Positions 8,834 to 17,988 of a stretch of DNA of 64,000 bases are shown one piece after another. The position numbers and the translations under genes were made by a program. The notes below the pieces were generated by a model, which ran no database searches, was not told where the DNA came from, and worked only from the letters and a program-made list of their open reading frames with translations. Source of the DNA: Streptomyces longisporoflavus (GTDB lineage Bacteria > Actinomycetota > Actinomycetes > Streptomycetales > Streptomycetaceae); the NCBI RefSeq assembly GCF_014649775.1, contig NZ_BMTR01000012.1:1-64000 (forward strand). Direction: 5' to 3'. The first letter of the stretch is position 1; each line of letters opens with the position of its first letter.

Positions 8834-9991
8834 TCAGGCCACCACAGTGGCACGGAAGAGCGTGCCCACTCCGGACACTTCGGCCTTTTCGTCCGCGGGG
8901 ACGAACACGGACTGCCCGGGCGTGAGTTCCCCGGCGTCGCCCACCCGGACCGAGCCCGCGACGCAGAGCAGGATCTGCGGTGTCGCCGCCGTGAGGTCGT
9001 GTGGTGCCGCCGCGCCCTCGGGCAGGACGAAGCGGGAGAGGCGGAACTCGTCGATCGGGGTCTCGTAGACCTCTTCGCCGTCCGGTGACGCCTCGGGGCG
9101 CAGGACTCCGGGGTCGGTCGGCTCGAAGCGCACGATGCGCAGGAGTTCGGGCACGTCGACGTGCTTGGGGGTCAGGCCGCAGCGCAGCACGTTGTCCGAG
9201 TTGGCCATGATCTCGACGCCGAGGCCGTCGAGGTAGGCGTGCGGGACTCCGGCGCCGAGGAACAGGGCCTCGCCGGGTTGCAGGCGGACGTGGTTGAGGA
9301 GCATCGCCGCGATGACGCCGGGGTCGCCGGGGTAGTGGTGGGCGATGCCCGCGTACGGGGTGTAGGCGCCGCCGAGGCGTTCGGCGGCCTCGGTGACCTC
9401 GGTGACGGTCGCCGCCATCTCGTCCCGGTCCGCGGTCAGTACGGCCGTCAGGACCTCGCGCAGGGCGCCGTCGCCGGGCTTGGCGTGCAGGAGGTCGACG
9501 TACGGCTTCACGGAGTCGACGCCGAGGCCGGCGAGCAGGTCGGCGGCCTCGACGGGGTCGCGGAAGCCGCAGAGGCCGTCGAACTCCGTGAGGGCGCAGA
9601 TCAGTTCGGGCTTGTGGTTGGCGTCCTTGTAGTTGCGGTGCGGGGCGTCGACCGGGACGCCGCGGCTCTCCTCGTCCTCGTAACCCTCCCTGGCCTGCTC
9701 CAGGTCGGGGTGCACCTGGAGGGAGAGCGGGGCGCCCGCCGCCAGGAGCTTGAGGAGGAAGGGCAGGCGCGGGCCGAACCTGGCGACCGACGCCCTGCCG
9801 AGCTCGCGCGCCGGGTCCGCGTCGATCACCTCGTCGAGCGGGCCGCGCTCGGTGCGCGAGGGCGCGCCGGGGTGGGCGCCCATCCACATCTCCGCCTGCG
9901 GCTCACCGGTCGGCTCGACGCCGATGAGTTCCGCGATGGCGGTGGTGGAACCCCAGGCGTAGGGGCGGATGGTGTTGGTGAGGCGGTCCAC
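8834..9991 (-). CDS. manA: Mannose-6-phosphate isomerase, class I
   Basis: 385 residues from the GTG at 9991, which has GGGAG about 9 bases upstream and begins at the family's DRLTNTIRPYAWGS. Interconverts fructose-6-phosphate and mannose-6-phosphate, the first step toward GDP-mannose. Type I signatures are present: the zinc-site QVHPD, then NHKPELICAL and FDGLCGF. The frame is open upstream to 10081, but that part is encoded by a 9-base repeat and is unlikely to be translated. With manB (11888-13252) and manC (27394-28476) the GDP-mannose route is complete. Confidence 0.93.
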   Translation of the reverse strand: MDRLTNTIRPYAWGSTTAIAELIGVEPTGEPQAEMWMGAHPGAPSRTERGPLDEVIDADPARELGRASVARFGPRLPFLLKLLAAGAPLSLQVHPDLEQAREGYEDEESRGVPVDAPHRNYKDANHKPELICALTEFDGLCGFRDPVEAADLLAGLGVDSVKPYVDLLHAKPGDGALREVLTAVLTADRDEMAATVTEVTEAAERLGGAYTPYAGIAHHYPGDPGVIAAMLLNHVRLQPGEALFLGAGVPHAYLDGLGVEIMANSDNVLRCGLTPKHVDVPELLRIVRFEPTDPGVLRPEASPDGEEVYETPIDEFRLSRFVLPEGAAAPHDLTAATPQILLCVAGSVRVGDAGELTPGQSVFVPADEKAEVSGVGTLFRATVVA

Positions 9992-10055
9992 GGAGGGGTT
10001 CTCCCTTACGTACGTACGCGGTGCGGGGCGTTCGTTGGCGAGTGCGGGGTCATGA

Positions 10056-10137
10056 AGCTCGTCCAGCTCGTGCAGCTGCATGAAGGTCAGGCAGCTCGTG
10101 CAGCTCGTCTAGCTCGATTAGCTCGTCCAGCTCGTGC
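10056..10137. repeat. 9-base minisatellite upstream of manA
   Basis: Units of AGCTCGTNN recur at 10056, 10065, 10093, 10102, 10111 (AGCTCGATT), 10120 and 10129; the last five are contiguous. The array lies between the end of the SIS gene and the manA start. Confidence 0.85.
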
Positions 10138-10157
10138 CGCTCATGAACGGGCTGCGG

Positions 10158-11354
10158 TCATGATCCGTCCCTCGGGGCGAGCGCCAGGTAAACGGCGGCG
10201 AAATCCGTGACGGCGATCAGCTCCGCGAGGGTCTCCAGGTCGTCGCCGTCCTCCGGCTCCAGCTCGCTGATCGCGACGTCGTGGCCGTGGGCGAGCTCGC
10301 GGGCCGCGGGGGCGGCGCTGAGACCCCCCGCGTCCACCGGGCGGTCGCGGAGCAGGACGACGCGGGCGCGCAGGTGCTGGGGTTCCTCGACGCGGTCGCG
10401 GAAGAAGTCGTCGCCGTCGGCGGCGGGGGCCAGGCTGCCGGCGAGCAGAGCGCCGTGCGCGGGCAGCGCCTCGGGCAGTTCGCCCGCGACCGACGGGTGT
10501 CCGGCCAGCTCGGCGAGCGTGGCGGCGAAGCGCCGGCCGACGGGGCCCGCGAGCTTTCCCTCGGTCCAGATCACCGGCAGGGCGTCGGCCAGTTCGGCGG
10601 CGAGCGTCTTGGCGGGGTTGCTGTGCGTCGCGACGACCGGACCGCAGCGTTCCGCGATGTCGTCGAGGCGGTCGGCGATCTTCTCCAGGGTCTCGGGCGG
10701 CGCGGTGATCAGGCCGGTGCGGTCCAGGAGGACGAGCAGCGGGACGAGCAGCGCCCAGAGGGTCGCGGGGAGGGACGCGGCGGCCTCGTCGTCCAGGCGG
10801 CGCGCTTCGTACGACTCGGAGGCGCGCTCTCCGTCGTGCGGGGCCTCGTACTCCCCGTACGGCGATGTGGCCATCGGGACCGTGAGGCCGTGCGAGCCCT
10901 CCACGCCCTCGGCGAGCGGGGTACGCGCGGGGGCGACGGCGACGACGGTGCAGCCGCGGCGGTACGCCTGCTCGGCGAGGAGTTCGAGTCCTGGCTCCGT
11001 GCCGTCCGGGGTGGCGACGAGCAGCAGGTCGAGGGGGCCCGCCCAGCCGGGGAGCGCCCAGCGCAGGGCGCCTGCCGCGGGGGCCACGCCGGTGGGGGCG
11101 AGGCGGATCACGGGGCAGCCTGCTCCCGCGAGGGTGCCGAGCACGTCGGCGACGCAGGTGGCGGCGGTGCCGGGGCCCGCGATCAGGATGGCGCGGGGGC
11201 GGCCGTCCGGCTTGAGCTGCGTGAGGCCGGCCTCGGTGGCGTGCCGGACCGCCGTGCGGACGCGGGCTCCTGCCTCCGCGACGCCGCGGAGGAGGCCGCG
11301 GCGGTCCGCCACCGCGAGGGCCTCGGGAGCGTCGAGCAGCGATTCGTCGAGCAT
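10158..11354 (-). CDS. SIS-domain phosphosugar isomerase-like protein
   Basis: 398 residues from the ATG at 11354 (GGAGG ~11 bases upstream). The sequence has a two-lobed sugar isomerase (SIS) pattern: an early Gly-rich loop, IAGPGTAATCVADVLG, and a second half with ERCGPVVATHSNPAKTLAAEL. It resembles bacterial phosphoglucose/phosphomannose isomerase-like proteins and sits where M. tuberculosis has Rv3256c, between manA and manB. Position implies a role in mannose-phosphate metabolism. Catalytic residues could not be confirmed, so an isomerase activity is inferred only. Confidence 0.75.
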   Translation of the reverse strand: MLDESLLDAPEALAVADRRGLLRGVAEAGARVRTAVRHATEAGLTQLKPDGRPRAILIAGPGTAATCVADVLGTLAGAGCPVIRLAPTGVAPAAGALRWALPGWAGPLDLLLVATPDGTEPGLELLAEQAYRRGCTVVAVAPARTPLAEGVEGSHGLTVPMATSPYGEYEAPHDGERASESYEARRLDDEAAASLPATLWALLVPLLVLLDRTGLITAPPETLEKIADRLDDIAERCGPVVATHSNPAKTLAAELADALPVIWTEGKLAGPVGRRFAATLAELAGHPSVAGELPEALPAHGALLAGSLAPAADGDDFFRDRVEEPQHLRARVVLLRDRPVDAGGLSAAPAARELAHGHDVAISELEPEDGDDLETLAELIAVTDFAAVYLALAPRDGS

Positions 11355-11479
11355 GGGGTCGGGCCTCCGATTCGCCGGGCGACGGGGCGGGGGCCGCCGG
11401 CCGCGCTTCTTGTCGTTGCCTTCTTCGGGGCCCCCGGGCCTTGCGTGACCCTGCGCCGGCCTTGCGACGGCTTTCGGCT

Positions 11480-11656
11480 TTACGCGGGGCGGCGGGCCTC
11501 GTCGACGAGGAGTACGGGGATGCCGTCCCGGACGGGGTAGGCGAGGCCGCAGTCCTTGCCTTCCGCCGTGCAGACCAGCTCCGTGTCCGCCTCCTTGAGG
11601 GGAGCGTGGCAGGCCGGGCAGGCGAGGATCTCCAGGAGGCCGGCTTCGAGCGGCAT
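11480..11656 (-). CDS. Trm112-like zinc-binding small protein
   Basis: 58 residues starting MPLEAGLLEILACPACHAPL. The CPAC knuckle near residues 13-16 and Cys29/Cys36 form a zinc-ribbon-like set, followed by the family's AYPVRDGIPVLL stretch. Trm112/YcaR proteins partner methyltransferases in eukaryotes and accompany lipid A enzymes in proteobacteria; the actinobacterial role is unknown. It lies between manB and the SIS gene on the same strand. Confidence 0.85.
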   Translation of the reverse strand: MPLEAGLLEILACPACHAPLKEADTELVCTAEGKDCGLAYPVRDGIPVLLVDEARRPA

Positions 11657-11791
11657 GGGGTGGGTCCCTTCGAGCGGGTGGGGGTGCGGAATGTCGCCTG
11701 CTCAGCGTACCTCTGGCCCCCGGGCATCGGGGTGTGTACCGGCGGGGCTTCGCCCCCGCCCCCTCGGGTGCGGCCTCACGTCGTTCTCCGG

Positions 11792-11830
11792 CTGCGGGCC
11801 GGTGGGGCGTTTGTGCCCACCGGCCCGCAG
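11792..11830 (-). terminator. Terminator downstream of manB
   Basis: Perfect 15-base stem (11792-11806 and 11816-11830) around a 9-base loop, 58 bases past the manB stop and before the small Trm112-like gene. Confidence 0.75.
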
Positions 11831-11887
11831 CCCTGCGGAACGCCTGCCCGCAAACGCCCTTGCGCAGCCTGCCCGCGAACGCTGCGG

Positions 11888-13252
11888 CTAGCCCCTGATG
11901 ATTGCCAGGGCCTCGTCTCGCGTCTTGGTCATCGTCTGCTCGTCCCTTGCCTCTACGTTCAGGCGCAGCAGCGGTTCCGTGTTGGAGGCGCGGACGTTGA
12001 ACCACCAGTCGGCGGCCGTGACCGTGAGGCCGTCGAGTTCGTCGATGGTGACGCCCTCCTCGGCCTCGTACCTGGCCTTGATCGCGGCGAGCCGTGCCGT
12101 CTGGTCGTGGACCGTGGAGTTGATCTCGCCGGAGGCGGCATAGCGGTCGTACTGGGCGACGAGGGCCGACAGCGGGCCCTCCTGCTCGCCGAGGGCCGCG
12201 AGGACGTGGAGGGCGGCCAGCATGCCCGTGTCCGCGTTCCAGAAGTCACGGAAGTAGTAGTGCGCGGAGTGCTCGCCGCCGAAGATGGCGCCGGTCTTGG
12301 CCATCTCCTCCTTGATGAAGGAGTGACCCACGCGCGTGCGCACGGGCGTGCCGCCGTTCTCGCGCACGACCTCGGGCACCGACCACGAGGTGATGAGGTT
12401 GTGGATGACCGTGCCCTTGCCGCCGTTGCGGGCGAGCTCGCGCGAGGCGACCAGGGCGGTGATCGCCGACGGGGAGACCGGGGCGCCGTCCTGGTCGACG
12501 ACGAAGCAGCGGTCCGCGTCGCCGTCGAAGGCGACACCGAGGTCGGCGCCCTCGGCGCGCACCCGCTCCTGCAGGTCCACGATGTTCGCCGGGTCCAGCG
12601 GATTGGCCTCGTGGTTCGGGAACGTGCCGTCCAGCTCGAAGTACATCGGTACGAGCGTGAGCGGCAGGCCCTCGAAGACCGTCGGGACGGTGTGCCCGCC
12701 CATGCCGTTGCCCGCGTCGACGACGATCTTGAGGGGGCGGATGGCGGTGAGGTCCACCAGGCCGCGCAGGTGCGCGGCGTAGTCCCCCAGGGTGTCCCGC
12801 TGCGTGAGCGTGCCGGGCGTGGCCGCGGGCTCCGGGGCGCCCGACTCCGACCAGCCCTCCACCAGGGCGCGGATCTCGGCGAGACCGGTGTCCTGGCCGA
12901 CCGGGGCGGCGCCCGCGCGGCACATCTTGATGCCGTTGTACTGCGCGGGGTTGTGCGAGGCCGTGAACATCGCGCCCGGCAGGTTGAGCGCCCCCGACGC
13001 GTAGTAGAGCTGGTCCGTCGAGCACAGGCCGATCTCGGTGACGTTCACGCCGAGCGCCGCGGCCCCGCGTGCGAAGGCGCGGGCCAGACCGGGCGACGAC
13101 GGCCGCATGTCGTGCCCGGTGACGATGGCGTCCGCGTCCGTCACCTTCGCGAAGGCCGCGCCGAACAGCTCGGCCAAGGACTCGTCCCACTGGTCCGGGA
13201 CCACCCCGCGCACGTCGTACGCCTTCACGATCTGGGACAGATCAGCAGTCAC
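11888..13252 (-). CDS. manB: Phosphomannomutase/phosphoglucomutase
   Basis: 454 residues, GTG start at 13252 preceded by AGAGGG. Converts mannose-6-phosphate to mannose-1-phosphate (often glucose phosphates as well). The phosphoserine loop is TASHNP with Ser99; the metal-binding loop DGDADR is at 243-248; a sugar-recognition GEHSAHYYF lies further on; the C-terminal phosphate-binding region contains RASNTEPLLRLNVEA. All four alpha-D-phosphohexomutase domains are present at the usual length. Confidence 0.93.
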   Translation of the reverse strand: MTADLSQIVKAYDVRGVVPDQWDESLAELFGAAFAKVTDADAIVTGHDMRPSSPGLARAFARGAAALGVNVTEIGLCSTDQLYYASGALNLPGAMFTASHNPAQYNGIKMCRAGAAPVGQDTGLAEIRALVEGWSESGAPEPAATPGTLTQRDTLGDYAAHLRGLVDLTAIRPLKIVVDAGNGMGGHTVPTVFEGLPLTLVPMYFELDGTFPNHEANPLDPANIVDLQERVRAEGADLGVAFDGDADRCFVVDQDGAPVSPSAITALVASRELARNGGKGTVIHNLITSWSVPEVVRENGGTPVRTRVGHSFIKEEMAKTGAIFGGEHSAHYYFRDFWNADTGMLAALHVLAALGEQEGPLSALVAQYDRYAASGEINSTVHDQTARLAAIKARYEAEEGVTIDELDGLTVTAADWWFNVRASNTEPLLRLNVEARDEQTMTKTRDEALAIIRG

Positions 13253-13414
13253 GGCCAACCCTCTCTGCAGGTTCTGCGAGTTCAGCGATTCCGGCGAGTA
13301 CTCGTCGGCCACCCCAAACTACCCGCAACTGCCGACAACCAGCCGTGAACGTCATGAAGCCAAGATCGTTGCTTCCGGATCTCCCGGGTCTCCTGGATCT
13401 CCGGGTCTCCTGGA

Positions 13415-15031
13415 TCACGGCAGCATCCATCCGAGCACCGCCGTGCTCTGCCCCACCACGATCAGACACATCACGAGGAGCAAGGCGAGGCTCCAGGGCA
13501 GCACCTTGCGCAGCAGGTCGCCCTCCTTGCCCGCGAGCCCGACCGCGGCGCAGGCGATCGTGAGGTTCTGCGGGGAGATCATCTTGCCGAGCACGCCACC
13601 CGAGCTGTTGGCGGCCGCGAGCAGTTCGGGCGAGAGCCCCGACTGCTGGGCCGCCGTCACCTGGAGCGCGCCGAAGAGCGCGTTGGCGGAGGTGTCGGAG
13701 CCGGAGACCGCGACGCCGAACCAACCGAGCACCGGCGAGAGGAAGGCGAGCCCCGCGCCCGCCGCCGCCACGTAGTGGCCGATGGTGGCGGCCTGCCCGG
13801 ACAGGTTCATGACGTACGCGAGGGCGAGCACGGAGGTCACCGTGAGGATCGCGAACCGCAGTTCGTGCACGGTCGCCGCCCATTCCCGCGCCGCCACGCG
13901 CGCGTGCACCCCGAGTACGGCCGCCGTCGCCACCCCGGCGAGCAGCACGAGGGTGCCACCCGTCGCCACGAGCGGCAGCGAGAAGAGGTTGCCGCCGACC
14001 GGGTCCCCGTCAGGGCCGGCGACGTTCAGGAAGGGCCAGTCGAAGGTCTGCGTCGCCTTGGCCAGCAGGTCCTTCACGGGCGGGATCTGGGCGAGCGAGA
14101 AGATGGCGACGATGAGCGCGTACGGGGCATAGGCGCGCAGGATCTCGGGGCGCGGGTCGTCGTGGTCCAGGTCTTCGCTGCGTACGCCGGTGAGGACCGC
14201 GACGCGTACGGGTTCCGATGCGGGCCTGCGTGCGCTCGGCACCGCCACAAGGGCGCCCGCGCCCGCCAGGGCGGCACCGATGTCGGCCAGCTGCGCGGAG
14301 ACATAGTTGGACGCGGCGAACTGCGCGGCGGCGAAGGCGAATCCGCAGGCCAGGGCGGGCACCCAGGTCTCGCGCAGGCCGCGCCGCCCGTCCACCAGGA
14401 AGACCAGGAGCAGCGGCACGACCAGGGCGAGCAGCGGTGTCTGGCGGCCGACGACCGTGGCGACGGTGTCCAGCGGAAGCCCGGTGACCTGGGCGAGCGT
14501 CACCACGGGGGTACCCATGGCGCCGAAGGCGACGGGCGCCGTGTTGGCCACGAGGGCGACGACGGCGGCCTTCACCGGGTCGAAGCCGAGCGCCACCAAC
14601 ATCACCGCGGAAATGGCGACGGGCGCACCGAAGCCGGCGAGTGCCTCCAGGAGCGCCCCGAAGCAGAAGGCCACGACGAGGGCCTGGATGCGCGGATCGT
14701 CCGAGAGCCGCCCGAAGGAGCGGCGCAGGATGTCGAAGTGCCGGGTGCGGACGGTCATCCGGTACACCCACAGGGCGTTGACGACGATCCACAGGATGGG
14801 GAAAAACCCGAAGAGGACGCCTTGCGCGGCGCCGGACGCCGTCTGGCCGAGCGGCATCCCGTAGACGAGCCAGGCGACCAGGGCGGCGACGCCGAGCCCG
14901 ATGAGGCCCGCGCGGTGGGCCTTCATGCGGACGACGCCGAGCAGGACGAGCACGGTCAGGAGGGGCAGGGTCGCGACGAGGGCGGACAGACCGAGCGAGT
15001 CGGCCACGGGCTCCAGCTGCTGCACGTACAC
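13415..15031 (-). CDS. lldP: L-lactate permease
   Basis: 538-residue membrane protein of the LctP family, with about 13 hydrophobic helices. Recognisable family segments include GVLFGFFPILWIVVNALWVY near residue 75 and the conserved ALLEALAGFGAPVAI. Imports lactate (and possibly glycolate) with protons. The GTG at 15031 has GGGGAG upstream; a second in-frame GTG lies two codons later. No lactate dehydrogenase genes are adjacent. It interrupts the otherwise conserved manB-DUF3499 order, so it is probably a lineage-specific insertion. Confidence 0.88.
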   Translation of the reverse strand: MYVQQLEPVADSLGLSALVATLPLLTVLVLLGVVRMKAHRAGLIGLGVAALVAWLVYGMPLGQTASGAAQGVLFGFFPILWIVVNALWVYRMTVRTRHFDILRRSFGRLSDDPRIQALVVAFCFGALLEALAGFGAPVAISAVMLVALGFDPVKAAVVALVANTAPVAFGAMGTPVVTLAQVTGLPLDTVATVVGRQTPLLALVVPLLLVFLVDGRRGLRETWVPALACGFAFAAAQFAASNYVSAQLADIGAALAGAGALVAVPSARRPASEPVRVAVLTGVRSEDLDHDDPRPEILRAYAPYALIVAIFSLAQIPPVKDLLAKATQTFDWPFLNVAGPDGDPVGGNLFSLPLVATGGTLVLLAGVATAAVLGVHARVAAREWAATVHELRFAILTVTSVLALAYVMNLSGQAATIGHYVAAAGAGLAFLSPVLGWFGVAVSGSDTSANALFGALQVTAAQQSGLSPELLAAANSSGGVLGKMISPQNLTIACAAVGLAGKEGDLLRKVLPWSLALLLVMCLIVVGQSTAVLGWMLP

Positions 15032-15098
15032 GGGCGGCTCCCCGGTTTCCGTGATGCGGAAGGTGATCTCTCACGACTGGGGGAATGGTCATCTCGGC

Positions 15099-15112
15099 GA
15101 CGTGTGCACGTC
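15099..15112. promoter_or_regulatory. Candidate operator upstream of lactate permease
   Basis: Dyad GACGTG-TG-CACGTC (14 bases), ~70 bases upstream of the permease start. It overlaps a possible minus-strand -35 element TTGACG (15109-15114), where a repressor could act. No regulator gene is adjacent. Confidence 0.4.
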
Positions 15113-15243
15113 AATGGGTCGTGCGGGAGAACTTGTTCATCGGTAAACGACAGGTGTCTACGGAGAGGGGGTGCGGGCGGGACGACACTCGGGCGGGCGG
15201 GACGGAAGCCGCTCAGGAGCCCGGAAGCGGAAGACGCAGTCCC

Positions 15244-15618
15244 TCAGGAGTCCGGCGAGCGCAGCACCCGCAGATGGCCGCGGCGCGCGACCTCCATCGG
15301 GTCCGCCCTGCGGGCACCGCCGCCCGCCTCCGCCGCGCGCTCCTGCGGGCGGGCCGCCTCACGCACCGCGTTGGCGAGCGCTTCGAGGTCGTCACCGCTG
15401 GGGCGCGCGGGCCCTGAGGCGTCGGCGAGGCGGACGACCTCCCAGCCGCGGGGCGCGGTGAGGCGCTCGGAGTGCTCGGCGCACAGGTCGTAACAGTGGG
15501 GTTCGGCGTAGGTGGCGAGGGGGCCGAGGACCGCGGTCGAGTCGGCGTAGACGTACGTCAGCGTCGCGACGGCGGGACGGCCGCAAGCGGTGCGCGAACA
15601 GCGACGTACAGGGCTCAC
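15244..15618 (-). CDS. DUF3499 family protein
   Basis: 124 residues, GTG start. The N-terminal ~70 residues hold a conserved Cys pattern (RRCSRTACGRPA, then PHCYDLCAEH) that looks like a zinc-binding knuckle. The C-terminal half is Ala/Arg-rich and probably disordered. Corresponds to the conserved neighbour of manB (Rv3258c position in M. tuberculosis). Function unknown; it is divergent from the metallopeptidase-like gene. Confidence 0.85.
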   Translation of the reverse strand: MSPVRRCSRTACGRPAVATLTYVYADSTAVLGPLATYAEPHCYDLCAEHSERLTAPRGWEVVRLADASGPARPSGDDLEALANAVREAARPQERAAEAGGGARRADPMEVARRGHLRVLRSPDS

Positions 15619-15972
15619 GATGTTGGACGGTACCGCACTCTTGAGCGGGCCGCGACGACGCCCCGCGAGGTCACCCCACCGTGTCGTGCTGTGATCCGCG
15701 CCACGGCGCGCTGCCGGGACGCCTTTCTGACCTGCGATGACACAAAGAGCCTGGAGGGTCAGTGGTGTTGAATCCGGTCACCACTTGGCGCAAAACACGT
15801 CATTCATCGCGAGATCGACTGTCTCGGGGAGAGACAGAATCGGGCCCGAGCCTGACCGGAATGGTCATCCGGCGACATGTCGCGCCTCGTACAGACGCCC
15901 TACGCAAGCCTTGCGGAAGCCCGGTCGAAGCTGTGCGGAAACAGCGATCTCGAGGACTACGCTTCCTCAGTG
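15619..15972. other. Divergent intergenic region, DUF3499 / metallopeptidase-like gene
   Basis: About 350 bases with no credible gene: ORFs crossing it lack ribosome-binding sites and conserved content. It must hold promoters for both flanking genes, but none is clear enough to place. Confidence 0.4.
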
Positions 15973-16440
15973 ATGGACGACCCCGTACAGCCCCCCACCT
16001 CCGACCCGAGGCCCCGCCGCCGCGACCGCCACGGCAGGGGCATGCGCGGTCCCGTCGCGCCTCCCCAGGTGCCGCTGTCAGCCAGCCGCGCCGAGGTCTT
16101 CACCGACCTGGTGCAGGACTCCGTGGAGCGGCTCGAGCGGCGGTGGCCGCAGCTGACCGAGATCGAGTTCCTGGTGCTCGAGGTGCCCTCCCCGGGCCGG
16201 GCATCCGGTTCCGGCCCGGGCGAGGACGACTGGAGCGACGGCATCGTGCCGCTCGGGGGCACGATCGAGGCGTCCGACGGACGGCCCGCCCGCGTCGTCA
16301 TCTACCGGCGCCCGGTGGAGATCCGCACCAAGGGCCGCGACGAACGGGCCGCGCTCGTCCACGAAGTGGTGGTCGAGCAGGTCGCCGAGCTCCTCGGCCT
16401 CTCGCCCGAGTCGGTGGACCCGCGCTACGGGGAAGACTGA
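15973..16440 (+). CDS. Metallopeptidase-like (Zincin_1/DUF1025) protein, zinc motif lost
   Basis: 155 residues from the ATG at 15973 (an adjacent GTG at 15970 is equally possible; no strong ribosome-binding site, perhaps leaderless). The first ~35 residues are basic and disordered. The rest has the small zincin-like fold of this family: EVFTDLVQDSVERLERRWP, a central beta region, and the helix that normally carries HExxH. Here that helix reads LVHEVVVEQVAELLGL, so the first His and Glu remain but the second His is gone. It sits where M. tuberculosis has Rv3259. Proteolytic activity is doubtful. Confidence 0.75.
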   Translation: MDDPVQPPTSDPRPRRRDRHGRGMRGPVAPPQVPLSASRAEVFTDLVQDSVERLERRWPQLTEIEFLVLEVPSPGRASGSGPGEDDWSDGIVPLGGTIEASDGRPARVVIYRRPVEIRTKGRDERAALVHEVVVEQVAELLGLSPESVDPRYGED

Positions 16441-16488
16441 ACCCCTCCCCCGCGATCCCGCGACCCCCTGGCCCCTACCCCGGCCGGG

Positions 16489-17988
16489 CTACTTCTGCAG
16501 CACCTTCAGGTCCTGCTCCGCCTCCGGCACCGACACCGTCCCCCTGTCGTCCGGCAGGGTCTGGACGGTGAACATGGGGATGCCGTCCTCCGGGGACTCC
16601 AGCATGCGGGAGGCGTGGACGTCGCCTCCGGAGACCGGCTCCACCGTGATCGCGTACGTGCCCTTGAGGCCGCTCGGGACGGGGGCCTTGACCCCCAGCG
16701 TCGTACCGCCCTTGACCGTGTACGTCTTGCTCGTCGGCGAGCCGCCCTCGGAGCCTTCGGACGCCGTGACCTTGACCTTCCCGGTCTTGCCGGGGGCCAC
16801 GAGGGACAGCGTGGAACCCTTGGCCCGGTTGTCGGCCACCGTCGCGCGCGTGCCGATCGCGTTCGTGGCGGGGATGAACGCCGTCTCCTGGTCGGCGCCC
16901 TTGCCCCGGGTGACGCGCAGGGCCGCCACCACCGGCGCCGCGTCCTCGGTCGGCGTCAGGATCAGCGAGCCCGCCTCGCCCTTGGTGACGTCACCCAGGT
17001 CGACGGCGCTCGTCATGCCGGACTTGACGTGCAGGTTCGCGTGTCCGGCCGGGCTGATCGAGCCGGTGGGCGAGGCCAGTTGGACCTTCAGGTCGGCGTC
17101 GTCGGCGCCGGGCGCGAAGGCCACCAGACGTACCGAAGTGGCGTCCTCGGGGATGCCGGGCAGGACCAGGCGGCTCGCGGGGTCCGCGGACGCGGGCAGC
17201 CAGTCGCCGCCGAGCTTGTCGTCCGAGGACTGCACGGCGGCCGCGACCCGGCCGCTGCGCGCGGTCACGTGCATCGTGAGGTTGGTCTGCTCCTTGGGCG
17301 AGAGCGTGGAGAGCAGGACCGGGACGCTGGAGTGCGGCTGGACCTGGATCGCCTCGCCCACCTCGGTCTTGAGGGCGCCGTCCTTGCCGTACAGCTCGAC
17401 GTCGACGATGGCCGCCGTGTCGTCCGGGTTGGTCAGGTGGACGTAGTCGCTGCGGTCCTTGTCGGTACTCGCGCCGGGGAACCAGAAGTCCGTGTCGGGG
17501 GCCGTGCAGTTGGTGCCCTGGACACCGCGGCCGCTGCCCACCGCGTACTTGGTGGTCTGCTGGACCGTCCAGCCGGGAGCGAGTCTGCCGTCCGCGGTGC
17601 CGATGAGCGCGGGCACGTCGCCCCCGGACTCCTCGCCGGTGACGGGCTTGCCCGGCGCCTTCGAGGTCAGGAAGGGCTTGTCGTCCTTCTTCTCTTCCCT
17701 GGCGGCACCCTCCGGTGTGACCTTCAACGCCCTGGTGGCGGGCAGCAGTTGCGCCTTGCCCGTCTTGCCGGAGCCCTCGCCCGCGGGCGTGAACGCCGTG
17801 TACGAGGTCTCGGCGAGGTCGGACGAACTGGGCACCGGGCAGAGCAGACTGGTGCGCTCGACGGGCAGCCGCGCGGCCGCCTTCGCTCCGTCGTCGCCGC
17901 TGCCGTCGGGCTCGTTGGCCACGGCGAATCCGGTGACGGCGGCGAGCGCGGCCACCGCGGCGATCAGGGACTGGGTCGTGCGGTTCAC
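16489..17988 (-). CDS. DUF5719 family secreted/anchored protein
   Basis: 499 residues beginning MNRTTQSLIAAVAALAAV, an uncleaved or cleaved N-terminal export helix (residues ~5-25). The remainder is extracytoplasmic and beta-rich, Gly/Thr/Val-heavy, with repeats of immunoglobulin-like strands; no catalytic motif is seen. Its GTG start overlaps the stop of the glycosyltransferase gene (GTGA at 17985-17988), so the two are translationally coupled and probably work together at the membrane. Function unknown. Confidence 0.8.
   Translation of the reverse strand: MNRTTQSLIAAVAALAAVTGFAVANEPDGSGDDGAKAAARLPVERTSLLCPVPSSSDLAETSYTAFTPAGEGSGKTGKAQLLPATRALKVTPEGAAREEKKDDKPFLTSKAPGKPVTGEESGGDVPALIGTADGRLAPGWTVQQTTKYAVGSGRGVQGTNCTAPDTDFWFPGASTDKDRSDYVHLTNPDDTAAIVDVELYGKDGALKTEVGEAIQVQPHSSVPVLLSTLSPKEQTNLTMHVTARSGRVAAAVQSSDDKLGGDWLPASADPASRLVLPGIPEDATSVRLVAFAPGADDADLKVQLASPTGSISPAGHANLHVKSGMTSAVDLGDVTKGEAGSLILTPTEDAAPVVAALRVTRGKGADQETAFIPATNAIGTRATVADNRAKGSTLSLVAPGKTGKVKVTASEGSEGGSPTSKTYTVKGGTTLGVKAPVPSGLKGTYAITVEPVSGGDVHASRMLESPEDGIPMFTVQTLPDDRGTVSVPEAEQDLKVLQK

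Noticed and set aside
8834..10081. Longer ManA starting at 10081
   Set aside because: The extra residues come from the 9-base repeat region, while the GTG at 9991 has a ribosome-binding site and fits the family's N-terminus.
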